From Moorena sp. SIO3I8 (GTDB taxonomy: Bacteria; Cyanobacteriota; Cyanobacteriia; Cyanobacteriales; Coleofasciculaceae): a stretch of DNA of 58,564 nt. Shown in pieces: positions 8,535-16,112 of the stretch (positions are counted from its first letter, which is position 1; every line of letters begins with the position of its first letter). Location: positions 1-58,564 of the forward strand of contig NZ_JAAHHW010000037.1 of assembly GCF_010692325.1 (NCBI RefSeq), given 5' to 3'. The position numbers and the translations under genes were made by a program. Under the pieces are notes generated by a model. That model ran no database searches. It was given only the letters and a program-made list of their open reading frames with translations, and was not told where the DNA came from.

Positions 8535-8918
8535 CTACCCTTTCCGTTTTGGCTTGAGTGGCATATAAAGTTTTTTTTTTCGGGTTATATTGAGTTTTTT
8601 TAAGAATCTACTTAAGGTAGTTATGTGGACAGTAATTTTTTTTTCGTTTTCAAGTATTTCCACTATTTCGGATAGAGTTAATGAGGGATAATCTGACAAC
8701 ATAGATTTGATAAATTCTGTGAATGGTTCTAATTTAGAGGCTCGGTTATTCCCTTGTTTACCTGGTGATAAATCTCCGGTATCTTTAAATTTTTTAATAA
8801 TTATAAATACAAAATCACGACTCACTTTAAACCTTTTAGATAACTGCGTAATTGATCCTTCACAGTCTAGATAAGCTGTGATAATTTTAGTTCTTATGTC
8901 AACAGAATAGGCTTTCAT
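8535..8918 (-). pseudogene. IS630 transposase, N-terminal reading frame
   Basis: A 127-residue frame with the IS630 helix-turn-helix half: MKAYSVDIRTKIITAY, ITQLSKRFKVSRDFVFIIIKKF, then a second HTH ending in TLSRFLKKLNITRKKK. It ends shortly after an A10 run (T10 on the plus strand, 8571-8580). A -1 shift in the A-run opens the next frame (RKKK-TLYATQAKTERVGNLRYLYWQKI), which continues across the insertion point into the catalytic half at 7089-6540. The first frame alone stops just before the target site, so the intact element probably used programmed -1 slippage. The gene is now split by the ISAs1-family insertion. Confidence 0.82.
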
Positions 8919-8964
8919 AATTGGGATATATATATTATACTTTATTTAAACGCAAACCGCTATA

Positions 8965-9488
8965 ATTTGCAATTAATCAAAGTTTAATCCTCTGATAAAA
9001 TTAGCGATTGGCCGTAGGCCACGCTACGCGAACGCACTTTCGTTTTTCTACTTTGACTAGAAAATGCGATAAGTCTAAAATTACCAATTTTTGAACTTAT
9101 ATCCGATTTTTTGGGTCAATTACCCTGTTAGTGAGGATTGGACTGACTAATACTGGGGTATTGGCTTGAGGCGGTGACAGATTGGCTATCAAAACATCCA
9201 GAAATCTGAGAACCCTGCGTCTTTAGACCGGCTTAGAAGTTACCCCAGCGAGCAATCCCTCCCTGGGGCAGTCTTTATAGTTGGTCGGCTATGCATAAAA
9301 GAGGTGCAGAGACGCGCGCCAAGCGTGTAGGGTCGCCTTTATAAGTGACTGGCTATGAAGATGCATGGTTAAAACTATTGTATTAAGGCTCCACTACACT
9401 TACGGTAACTTCAAGACCCGTGGCGAATTTAATTCGCCTACGGAAAGCGCACCTTTGGTTAAAACTTATTCATTAAGGCTGCCCTATT
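8965..9488. other. Gene-free stretch with repeat fragments
   Basis: No gene recognised. It holds one copy of the dispersed module TTGGCCGTAGGCCACGCTACGCGAAC (about 9008-9033), a stretch around 9205-9265 with CCAGCGAGC and CCCTGGGGC pieces that could be the decayed end of a transposable element, and GGCGAATTTAATTCGCC (9424-9440), which matches the repeat near 6320. Confidence 0.5.
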
Positions 9489-9698
9489 CTAAGGTTTCGT
9501 CTCCCGGATGAAACAGAGCCACGGGGTAAACCCCGCCGTATCTCTTCGTGTGGGTTCAGGCAGTCTGGCTATCAAACTCCTAATCAACTCAGACTGAGTC
9601 ATTCCCAGCCGTTCAGCCTCCTCCTTTAACTGCTGCTTCTGGCAAACTTGTGATCCTAATTTGTTTTCATATTTATATATGACAATATAGGCAGACAT
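9489..9698 (-). CDS. Small ribbon-helix-helix-like protein divergent from tnpB
   Basis: A 69-residue protein: MSAYIVIYKYENKLG followed by QLKEEAERLGMTQSELIRSLIARLPEP, which has the strand-helix-helix look of RHH/CopG regulators. The last third (RRDTAGFTPWLCFIRETKP) is encoded by repeat-like DNA that contains a CGGGGTAAACCCCG hairpin, so the natural C-terminus may have been replaced by the element's left end. It is divergent from tnpB with a 21-base gap. It could be an accessory regulator of the element; this is an inference from position and fold only. Confidence 0.5.
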   Translation of the reverse strand: MSAYIVIYKYENKLGSQVCQKQQLKEEAERLGMTQSELIRSLIARLPEPTRRDTAGFTPWLCFIRETKP

Positions 9699-9719
9699 TT
9701 GTTATGATTATAGTAGGAG

Positions 9720-11150
9720 GTGATGAAGTTGTACAAAACCATTCCGGTAAGAGCAGAATTTACAGACGAAGAGGAGGCTTTTTGGGTCTTTCAGTGCCAG
9801 CGAGCGAATAGCTTGATAAATTGCGCTATTTATTACATCAAGCAGAAACATTACGATTGGTTAAAAGAGCAGCTAGAAGCTTATTCCACTTATTGGAGAG
9901 GTGACGAGTTAAGGCTGGGATGGAAGACTTACAAGTGTATTACAAAGTATCCAGAGTTAGACAAAGTCTTGAAGATGAATCCTCATTACAAGGCTATGGC
10001 GGCTCAATCAGCTCAACAGACTTTAAAATCAGTAGGAGAATCAATTTCTAGCTACAACCAACTAGTAGGTTCTTATTACAAAGGGGAAGTCGATAGGCCA
10101 AGGCTGCCTAGATACAGAAAAAAAGGTGGATTAGCTGGTGTCACTTTTCCAAGACAGTCACTTACCTACAAAGAAGGCATTTTTTACCCTTCAATCAGTA
10201 AAGAATCTAAGCCAGAACTAATTTGCAAGATAACGTTAACTCCGCCTGACTTTATAGATCCAGATTGGGTGAAAGAGGTAACCATTCGTCCTAACTTAGG
10301 GCAGTTGTGGATTGACTGGGTTATAGATGACGGGAAGCAGGCCGTTGAACATAATCCAGATCTGGACTACTCTCAAGCTTGGAGTTTTGATCATGGCGGA
10401 GACAACTGGCTAACTGGTATTTCGACCAAAGGAAAAAGCCTGATAATCGACGGTCGAAAGCTTAAATCAATGAACCAAGGCTATTCTAGGTTGGTCGCTA
10501 AGTACAAGTCAGGGAAATCCGAATCTTATTGGGATGCTAATTTGGATAGAGTGCAGCGTAAGCGCAACAACCAAATGAGAGATGCGAAGAACAAAGCTGC
10601 CAGGTTTATTATTAACCGTTGCCTTAACGATAAAATTGGAAATCTGATTATTGGATGGAATGAGCGGCAAAAAAATGCATCTAATATGGGTAAGCGAGGT
10701 AATCAAAATTTTGTTTTAATTCCCACTAAAAGATTAATCGAAAGATTAAAACAACTTTGCTATGAATACGGAATTAAATTGACAATTACTGAAGAGTCAT
10801 ACACTAGCAAAGCGTCTTTTCTGGATGAGGATCCATTACCTAGACACGGTGAAAAACCCAGTGAATGGAAGCCATCAGGAAAAAGAGTGAGACGTGGGCT
10901 TTATAAGACTTCTTCTGGATGCTTAGTAAACGCTGATTGCAACGGTGCCGGAAACATTGCAAGAAAAGTAGCCACACAGTTAGGTCTTGATCTAACCAAG
11001 GTGAGTAGGGGATCCTTGACAGTCCCACACCGATATGACGTTTTTAGTTCCTTGAAAAAATCATATCGAAAAAGAAGTGTTGGCGTTCGCGTAGCGTCGG
11101 CGAAAGCCGATAGAGGCTCGGTTTCAACCAGCCTCCTAACAACCTTTTAG
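9720..11150 (+). CDS. tnpB: TnpB-like RNA-guided nuclease (IS200/IS605 family)
   Basis: A 476-residue TnpB of the subgroup with an EESYTSKxSFLD segment in place of the two-CxxC zinc finger. RuvC residues are Asp224 (SFDHGGDNW), Glu358/Glu359 (TITEESYTSK) and Asp406 (NADCNGAGNIARK). In this subgroup the S-K-C-S motif usually has Cys; here it is Ala (SKASFLD). TnpB cuts DNA guided by an omega RNA from the element's right end and helps retain the element. The start is GTG 9720 or ATG 9723; an AGGAGG at 9715-9720 is unusually close to both. The C-terminus (VGVRVASAKADRGS) is encoded by dispersed-repeat DNA. No tnpA is present, so the element is non-autonomous for transposition. Confidence 0.88.
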   Translation: MMKLYKTIPVRAEFTDEEEAFWVFQCQRANSLINCAIYYIKQKHYDWLKEQLEAYSTYWRGDELRLGWKTYKCITKYPELDKVLKMNPHYKAMAAQSAQQTLKSVGESISSYNQLVGSYYKGEVDRPRLPRYRKKGGLAGVTFPRQSLTYKEGIFYPSISKESKPELICKITLTPPDFIDPDWVKEVTIRPNLGQLWIDWVIDDGKQAVEHNPDLDYSQAWSFDHGGDNWLTGISTKGKSLIIDGRKLKSMNQGYSRLVAKYKSGKSESYWDANLDRVQRKRNNQMRDAKNKAARFIINRCLNDKIGNLIIGWNERQKNASNMGKRGNQNFVLIPTKRLIERLKQLCYEYGIKLTITEESYTSKASFLDEDPLPRHGEKPSEWKPSGKRVRRGLYKTSSGCLVNADCNGAGNIARKVATQLGLDLTKVSRGSLTVPHRYDVFSSLKKSYRKRSVGVRVASAKADRGSVSTSLLTTF

Positions 11151-11183
11151 AATCCCCCGTGTTTTAACCGGGGGAGATGTCAA
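11151..11183 (+). mobile_element. Right end of the tnpB element, hairpin
   Basis: GAATCCCCC begins just after the tnpB stop; CCCCCG (11154-11159) pairs with CGGGGG (11169-11174) and is followed by GAGATGTCAA. This is the usual right-end structure of cyanobacterial tnpB elements and should form the 3' end of the omega-RNA scaffold. A matching solo end (CCCCGTCCTTCAAGG then GCGGGGAGTGTCAA) occurs at 16436-16463. The start codon of the next gene (11177) is inside this end. Confidence 0.7.
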
Positions 11184-12685
11184 CAGTAGCAGCTCAAACC
11201 GTGAAGATTCAAACCTTTGTTCAACCCATTGACCGTACTGCTGGGGTAGTCATAGTTATACTGAGTCTACTGATTGGTATATTACTGTGGACTGGCGATC
11301 GCACTGCCCCCAGGGTACGGGAATTTTCCTGGCAAGATAAACAAATCGGTGCGGAGGATAAAGCATTTATCCTAACCTTCAGCCGTCCTATGGATCAGAC
11401 TAGTGTGGAAGCGAATCTGAACATTGTTCCACCCATCCCGGGCAAAATTAGCTGGGCTGGACGCAAAATGGCTTATACTCCGCTGCTCCCTTTACCCTAT
11501 GGCACCGAGTATCAATTCCAGCTCACTGGGGCAGTAGAGCAATTCGCTAAGCCTGGCAATAAGACTGCCATCGAACCGTTTAAGGCATCCTTCCGTACCC
11601 GTGACCGAGCCTTTGCCTATGTGGGTGTTAAAGCAGAAGAACAGGGGCGATTAATTTTCTATAATCTCACTCGCCAACAAAAAACTATCTTAACGCCTCC
11701 AGATTTGCTGGTTATGGACTTTAAGTTCTATCCTGATGGCAGCCGAATTCTTTTCTCTGCTGTTAGAAGTCAGAATAAAGAACAGGACTTGCTCTCTGCA
11801 AAATTATATACTGTGACCACGGGCATATCTACTCGTGCCCCAGCTCAAGAGACCGTATCCTCAGACTCTGGTGGTAAAGTTGAGCTGGTTCTCGATAGCA
11901 AAGACTACCAGAATCTGAAGTTTGATTTGTCTGCTGATGGTAAAACGATTGTGGTACAGCGGGTCAGTCGCAGTAATCCTTCGGAATTTGGGCTGTGGAC
12001 CATACAAACTGGTACTAAACCGAAACCATTAGACCATGAACCAGGAGGAGATTTTATGATTACTCCTGACAGCAACGCTATTGCGATGGCTCAAGGTCAG
12101 GGAGTGGGCATTTTACCCTTGACACCAAATGCTCAACCCCTAGACTTTTTACCGAAGTTTGGCATGGTCCTAAACTTTGCTAAGGATGGTTCAGCAGCAG
12201 TGATGGTGAAGTTTAATAGTGACTATACGCGATCGCTATTTTTAGTCAAAAACCAGGGCTCTGAGCAAGAGATACTGCGCACCACTGGTTCTGTCCATAG
12301 TTGTGAATTCTCGGCGCAAAACCATATTCTCTATTGTCTGCTCAGCCAACTCATTGCTGGGGAAGAATTCAAAGAAGAACCTTTCCTAGCAGCGATTAGC
12401 CTTAAACCTAATGACAAGAATGAGTATACCTTAAAGCGCTTGGTACTTTTACCGGAGCAACAGGAAGTTCATATGAGTTTGTCCCCAGATGACTTAGGTA
12501 TACTCTTTGATCAAATAGTCCCTGAACGGTCATCTGATGAAGGTTTGATCACTGATGAAGGACAAATAATTGCCAATGCTAGACTCTGGCTATTACCTTT
12601 AGTGGATGATACATCTTCAGATACTCCAGTGAAGCTGGAAGCGGAACCACTCCTAACTGGATTTAATGCTCGTTGGCTACCTTGA
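11177..12685 (+). CDS. Membrane-anchored Ig-like/beta-propeller protein
   Basis: A 502-residue protein. Residues about 22-40 (AGVVIVILSLLIGILLW) form one transmembrane helix, followed by a Big_5/SbsA-like Ig domain (FILTFSRPMDQTSVEANLNIVPP, PYGTEYQFQLTG) at about 45-140, and then a TolB/PD40-like propeller with repeated F-x-PDGSRILFSA, LSADGKTIVVQ and LSPDDLGILF blades. It probably faces the periplasm or exterior. No catalytic motif is seen. Its ATG lies inside the right end of the tnpB element, so the original start and promoter may have been displaced. Confidence 0.65.
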   Translation: MSTVAAQTVKIQTFVQPIDRTAGVVIVILSLLIGILLWTGDRTAPRVREFSWQDKQIGAEDKAFILTFSRPMDQTSVEANLNIVPPIPGKISWAGRKMAYTPLLPLPYGTEYQFQLTGAVEQFAKPGNKTAIEPFKASFRTRDRAFAYVGVKAEEQGRLIFYNLTRQQKTILTPPDLLVMDFKFYPDGSRILFSAVRSQNKEQDLLSAKLYTVTTGISTRAPAQETVSSDSGGKVELVLDSKDYQNLKFDLSADGKTIVVQRVSRSNPSEFGLWTIQTGTKPKPLDHEPGGDFMITPDSNAIAMAQGQGVGILPLTPNAQPLDFLPKFGMVLNFAKDGSAAVMVKFNSDYTRSLFLVKNQGSEQEILRTTGSVHSCEFSAQNHILYCLLSQLIAGEEFKEEPFLAAISLKPNDKNEYTLKRLVLLPEQQEVHMSLSPDDLGILFDQIVPERSSDEGLITDEGQIIANARLWLLPLVDDTSSDTPVKLEAEPLLTGFNARWLP

Positions 12686-12955
12686 AGGTTAGCAGGTTTA
12701 AGGTTAGTAGGTTGAACGCGATCGCGTGGCCAATAGGCCAAGGTTAGTAGGTTGAAGGTTAGTAGGTTGAAGGTTAGCTGGTTGAAGGTTAGTAGGTTGA
12801 AGGTTAGTAGGTTGAAGGTTAGCTGGTTGAAGGTTAGCTGGTTGAAGGTTAACAGGTTGAACGCGATCGCGTGGCCAATAGGCCAAGGTTAGCTAGTTGA
12901 AGGTTAGCAGGTTGAACGCGATCGCGTGGCCAATAGGCCAAGGTTAGCTGGTTGT
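12684..12955. repeat. 15-bp tandem array AAGGTTAGYWGGTTG with embedded HIP1
   Basis: About 14 units of AAGGTTAGTAGGTTG, AAGGTTAGCTGGTTG or AAGGTTAGCAGGTTG, interrupted three times by GAACGCGATCGCGTGGCC followed by AATAGGCCAAGG. The interruption is a HIP1 octamer joined to a GGCC-AATA-GGCC palindrome. It starts directly at the stop codon of the preceding gene. The same 15-mers form coding insertions inside cobN, and a relative occurs in mutS. Open frames across it are repeat artefacts. Confidence 0.9.
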
Positions 12956-12999
12956 AAGCATTCAGCCTTCAGCGGTCAGCTGTCAGCAGATGAATAGCA

Positions 13000-13232
13000 C
13001 TAACCTTAATTGGTAGTGCTATAACCTTAAACCTGTCGCCTTAAACCATCAAACCTTAAACCTGTAACCAAACAACCTTCAAACCAAACAACCTTCAACC
13101 TTCAAACCAAACAACCTTCAACCTTCAAACCAAACAACCTTCAACCTTCAAACCAAACAACCTTCAACCTTCAAACCTTCAACCTTCAACATTAAAACCT
13201 TCAACATTAAAACCTTCAACCTGTAACCTTAA
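13000..13232. repeat. CCTTCAAACCAAACAA array, about 23-bp period
   Basis: Complementary-strand relative of the previous array: CAACCTTCAACCTTCAAAC blocks separated by CAAACAACC, with a period near 23 bases. It ends 12 bases before the VOC gene start, so the promoter of that gene must lie in or before repeats. The period is not a multiple of three, unlike the 15-bp arrays that occur inside genes. Confidence 0.85.
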
Positions 13233-13243
13233 AGTAAAAGATT

Positions 13244-13621
13244 ATGGAAATTAATCAGTGTCTTCATGTTGCTGTTTTAGTTTCTGATTTGGAAAAGGCA
13301 GAGGATTTTTACGGTAAGATTTTGGGATTATCTAAAGTTGAACGAGAGCTGAGATTTCCTGGTGCTTGGTACCAAGTTGGTCAATTCCAAATTCACTTGA
13401 TGGTTAATCCTAATGCTAAAGTTGACCTAAAAAATCCTGAAAAATGGGGTCGTAATCCCCACATTGCCTTTAGTGTCGTAAATTTAGATGAAGCGAAGGA
13501 ATGTCTACAAGCTCATGGTTACCCGATTCAATTGAGCTCGTCTGGTCGTGCGGCATTATTTACCCAAGATCCAGATTGTAATATTATTGAGCTTAGTCAG
13601 ATTAGTAAGATTAGCACTTAG
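13244..13621 (+). CDS. VOC-family (glyoxalase-like) protein
   Basis: A 125-residue single vicinal-oxygen-chelate domain with the expected beta-alpha-beta-beta-beta halves: LHVAVLVSDLEKAEDFYGKILGL, YQVGQFQIHLMVN, then PHIAFSVVNLDEAKECL and a C-terminal FTQDPDCNIIELSQ. Metal ligands are probably His8, His54, His90 and Glu115, the usual VOC positions. Substrate unknown. Small VOC proteins of this type are common in cyanobacteria. It is followed after 27 bases by the recombinase gene on the same strand. Confidence 0.85.
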   Translation: MEINQCLHVAVLVSDLEKAEDFYGKILGLSKVERELRFPGAWYQVGQFQIHLMVNPNAKVDLKNPEKWGRNPHIAFSVVNLDEAKECLQAHGYPIQLSSSGRAALFTQDPDCNIIELSQISKIST

Positions 13622-13648
13622 GGGTTAAGGTCGGTATGGGGAAAATAG

Positions 13649-14965
13649 ATGAAAACCATTGCCTACCTGTACAGCAATCCCCTACTTGACCCAGTGCCCG
13701 ACCCAGAAGTTTGGGGTTTGGAGGTGGATCAGATCTATCTAGATTTAGGAGGACGTCAGCAGTGGCAGCAGTTAGTTGCGGATTGCCAAGCTCAACCCCC
13801 TGATTACTTGCTAATTCGTCGTCTGGAAGAACTGGGAGAGTGTTTAGCTGAAATTAGCGATCGCATTACCCAAATTGAAACCCTCGGTATTTGTTTGATT
13901 GCCACAGAGCAATCTTACAATTCTGCTCAGCTAACGGATGCTACCAACTACACTACGATTCGCGCTAGTTTACTGAAGCTCTTACACGAAATCCAGCAGG
14001 AAGTCAACAGCCGCCGCCTTCGGCAAGGGCACGCTCGTAATCGCCTCAAAGCCTTACCCCCACCAGGAAAAGCCCCCTATGGCTATCGGCGGGGCAAAGA
14101 CCGCTATCTAATTGACCGCAGTACGGCACCGGTGGTTAAGGATTTTTTTGAACAGTTTCTGCTTTATGGTTCCTTGCGGGGTGCAGTACGGTATTTAGAG
14201 CAAAAATATGGTAAACGGATTTCCGTGACTACCGGGCGTCGTTGGCTAACAAATCCGGTTTATCGGGGAGACCTTGGCTATCAAAAAAATGGTGAGGTTA
14301 TTTCCGATACCCATAGTGCTATTTTGAATCGGGAAGAAGCGGCACAAATTGACCGACTGCTCAGGCGCAACCGACAATTACCTCCTCGAACCGCTAGTGC
14401 TCCCCGTTCTTTGGCCGGGTTGGTGGTTTGTCAGGAATGTCAGTCGGGGATGACCGTTGTTAGTGTTACTCAATATCGTAAAAACAAACAATATCTCTAC
14501 CTACGTCCGATCAATTGTCCTAAGCATCCCAAATGCCGTGCTCTTAGTTATGAACAGGTCTTGGAGCAGACTATTCAACTGATCTGTCAGGAATTACCCC
14601 GTGCTGTTGCTGCTATGAATGCTCCCAGCTTGGATGGGGTCAAGGAATCCCTTCAGGGTAAAATTACTCAAAAAAAAGATAATTTAGAGCAGCTAACCCT
14701 GTTAACGTCTAGTGGGGTGCTTGATCAAGAAACTGCTGATTTACGAGCATACAAACTACGGACAGAAATTTCCCAATTGCAGCAGCAGCTAGCTGCTTTG
14801 CCGCCAGTGAATTTAAAAGCGATCGCTCAGACAGTATCCATTCCTCAATTCTGGATTGATTTATCAGAATCAGAGCGTCGGTTTTACTTTCGGGAGTTTA
14901 TTCAAAAAATTGAAATCTTGCGTCAGGTAAAAGAATTGCAGCTGCAACTTGTGTTTATTTTTTAA
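13649..14965 (+). CDS. XisF-like large serine recombinase
   Basis: A 438-residue protein resembling the XisF-related recombinases conserved in cyanobacteria. The N-terminal resolvase-like part (about 1-130) begins AYLYSNPLLD with a candidate catalytic Ser9 and has LLIRRLEELG. Then comes a Recombinase domain (about 145-255, KAPYGYRRGKDRY and RRWLTNPVYRGDLGY), a zinc ribbon (VVCQECQSGM...NCPKHPKC, about 257-303) and a coiled coil with Gln-rich heptads (about 330-385). It catalyses or once catalysed site-specific recombination between att sites. No flanking att pair was found. XisF in Anabaena excises the fdxN element; this protein is a relative, not necessarily the same function. Confidence 0.82.
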   Translation: MKTIAYLYSNPLLDPVPDPEVWGLEVDQIYLDLGGRQQWQQLVADCQAQPPDYLLIRRLEELGECLAEISDRITQIETLGICLIATEQSYNSAQLTDATNYTTIRASLLKLLHEIQQEVNSRRLRQGHARNRLKALPPPGKAPYGYRRGKDRYLIDRSTAPVVKDFFEQFLLYGSLRGAVRYLEQKYGKRISVTTGRRWLTNPVYRGDLGYQKNGEVISDTHSAILNREEAAQIDRLLRRNRQLPPRTASAPRSLAGLVVCQECQSGMTVVSVTQYRKNKQYLYLRPINCPKHPKCRALSYEQVLEQTIQLICQELPRAVAAMNAPSLDGVKESLQGKITQKKDNLEQLTLLTSSGVLDQETADLRAYKLRTEISQLQQQLAALPPVNLKAIAQTVSIPQFWIDLSESERRFYFREFIQKIEILRQVKELQLQLVFIF

Positions 14966-14967
14966 GT

Positions 14968-15042
14968 AAGCTATCAGCTATCAGCTATCAGCTATCAGCT
15001 ATCAGCTATCAGCTATCAGCTATCAGCTATCAGCTATCAGCC
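14968..15042. repeat. Heptanucleotide tandem repeat (AGCTATC), about 10 units
   Basis: Perfect head-to-tail AGCTATC heptamers directly after the recombinase stop. Short tandemly repeated heptanucleotides (STRR) are a known feature of filamentous cyanobacteria. The rest of the gap to 15273 (TTTGTAAAATTAAATACAG and an AT-rich stretch) shows nothing I can name except an expected promoter for the next gene. Confidence 0.9.
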
Positions 15043-15273
15043 ATTTGCCACCGACACATTACTCCTACTTTAAGCAATGCCCTTTGGCGAGGCATCCTGT
15101 AAAGTTATCCAAAGATAAATTACATTAGCTCTCACAACGCTAGTGCTGCCCAGTTATTTTTGTAAAATTAAATACAGAAAATAGTTAAAGTTTACCCATT
15201 GTCTGGGAAGATTTTGGCTCGAAGCAGTCTCAGCTAGGGTAGACGGGAATTTTTTTACCTTGATGAGAGAACC

Positions 15274-15507
15274 ATGAAACTTTTAGAATCGCAGACCCAA
15301 ACCCCGACTTGGAACAGCTCCCCTAATCCCAACTTAGATCAGTCCCAGGAACCGTTCCAACCTGGGACTTGGGTACGTCTGTTAGAGCTACCTAATCCCT
15401 ATAGCTTTGATGAAGCGCTACTGCTTTGCCAGATTTCACAAGACCAGTGGGTATCCTGGATTCCTGATCATGGCGAAGCAACCCTACATATCAGTCAATT
15501 TTTCTGA
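15274..15507 (+). CDS. Small conserved cyanobacterial-type protein, function unknown
   Basis: A 77-residue soluble protein with a Gln/Pro/Asn-rich N-terminal 25 residues and a compact C-terminal part (PGTWVRLLELPNPYSFDEALLLCQISQDQWVSWIPDHGEA) that has a beta-rich, SH3-like pattern. A GATGAGAGAACC just before the ATG gives a weak ribosome binding site. I do not recognise a named family. It converges on the MoaD-like gene with 56 bases between them. Confidence 0.6.
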   Translation: MKLLESQTQTPTWNSSPNPNLDQSQEPFQPGTWVRLLELPNPYSFDEALLLCQISQDQWVSWIPDHGEATLHISQFF

Positions 15508-15563
15508 GTTTTTACTAGAAACACAGCCCTTGGAGGCAAAAGGCTTGCAGGCACAATAATCGA

Positions 15564-15824
15564 TTAGCCACCGCTAACAGGAGGAATCAGAACCACTTCA
15601 TCCCCATCTTGCAAGGGGGTATCGGGGGGAACGAATTGGAGATTGATGCCAAAGCGCGTCACTTCACGCCATTGCTCCAGCTCTGGGTGTTCACTCAGTA
15701 AACGGTCTAGCACGGCTGATACTGATGTTTGAGGGGGAAATCCTAACTGGAGTTCTGGCAAGCCATAGGTTTCTTGATAGGCAGCAAAAAGCTTGACTGT
15801 AATAGTAATTGATGATTCAGACAT
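15564..15824 (-). CDS. moaD: MoaD/ThiS-like sulfur carrier protein
   Basis: An 86-residue beta-grasp protein: ITITVKLFAAYQETYGLPE at the N-terminus, DGDEVVLIPPVSGG at the C-terminus. The terminal Gly-Gly is the site of adenylation and thiocarboxylation. In molybdenum-cofactor synthesis MoaD delivers sulfur to MoaE to make molybdopterin. MoaE is not in the window, so a different sulfur-carrier role (ThiS- or CysO-like) is possible, but FAxYxE near the N-terminus fits MoaD better. Confidence 0.85.
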   Translation of the reverse strand: MSESSITITVKLFAAYQETYGLPELQLGFPPQTSVSAVLDRLLSEHPELEQWREVTRFGINLQFVPPDTPLQDGDEVVLIPPVSGG

Positions 15825-16102
15825 AGATTAATTTGTTATTGAGCTCGATAATTGCTATGAATTTGCTATTTTTTTGTGTGAAATGCTGTTTTATTATCTT
15901 CTCCCTGACGAGACTCAGATCCAAAAACTTGACCAATAAGATCAAAGAAAATCCAATAATATAGATGCACCCTGAGGATCAAAGCAGTATGTACCCTAAT
16001 TCGGGAGTATTATAAAACCTAAGTGGCATTTTTGACCAAAATAATGGGTCTCAAGCCTTGCCCTTCTAGGGCGACTTTTCCAGAATTTATTAGAAAAAGG
16101 TG

Positions 16103-16108
16103 TATAAT
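16103..16108 (+). promoter_or_regulatory. Candidate -10 box for the structured RNA
   Basis: TGTATAAT with a consensus TATAAT at 16103-16108 predicts a start near 16114-16116, which is exactly where the outer RNA stem begins (GTGTA at 16118). No good -35 is seen 17 bases upstream. A small GCCCTTCTAGGGC hairpin at about 16060-16072 lies before it. Confidence 0.45.
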
Positions 16109-16112
16109 ATAT

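Larger units (their letters stand above)
6520..8964 (-). mobile_element. IS630-family insertion sequence, interrupted by an ISAs1-family element
   Basis: The inverted termini TATAGCGGTTTGC (6520-6532) and GCAAACCGCTATA (8952-8964) are perfect complements over 13 bases and include TA dinucleotides, as expected for TA-targeting IS630/Tc1-like elements. Inside is a leftward transposase in two frames (8918 to 8535, and 7089 to 6540) separated by a 1425-bp ISAs1-family insertion. Removing the insert and one copy of its 10-bp duplication gives an IS of about 1010 bp, a normal IS630 size. Confidence 0.88.

Noticed and set aside
12704-12886. Open frame with QPANLQPTNL repeats between genes
   Set aside because: It is only the stop-free frame of the 15-bp noncoding array; no ribosome binding site and no non-repeat sequence.
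219-14965. An excisable element bounded by xisI and the XisF-like recombinase
   Set aside because: No matching direct repeats near the two ends, and core genes such as the oxidase operon lie between them.
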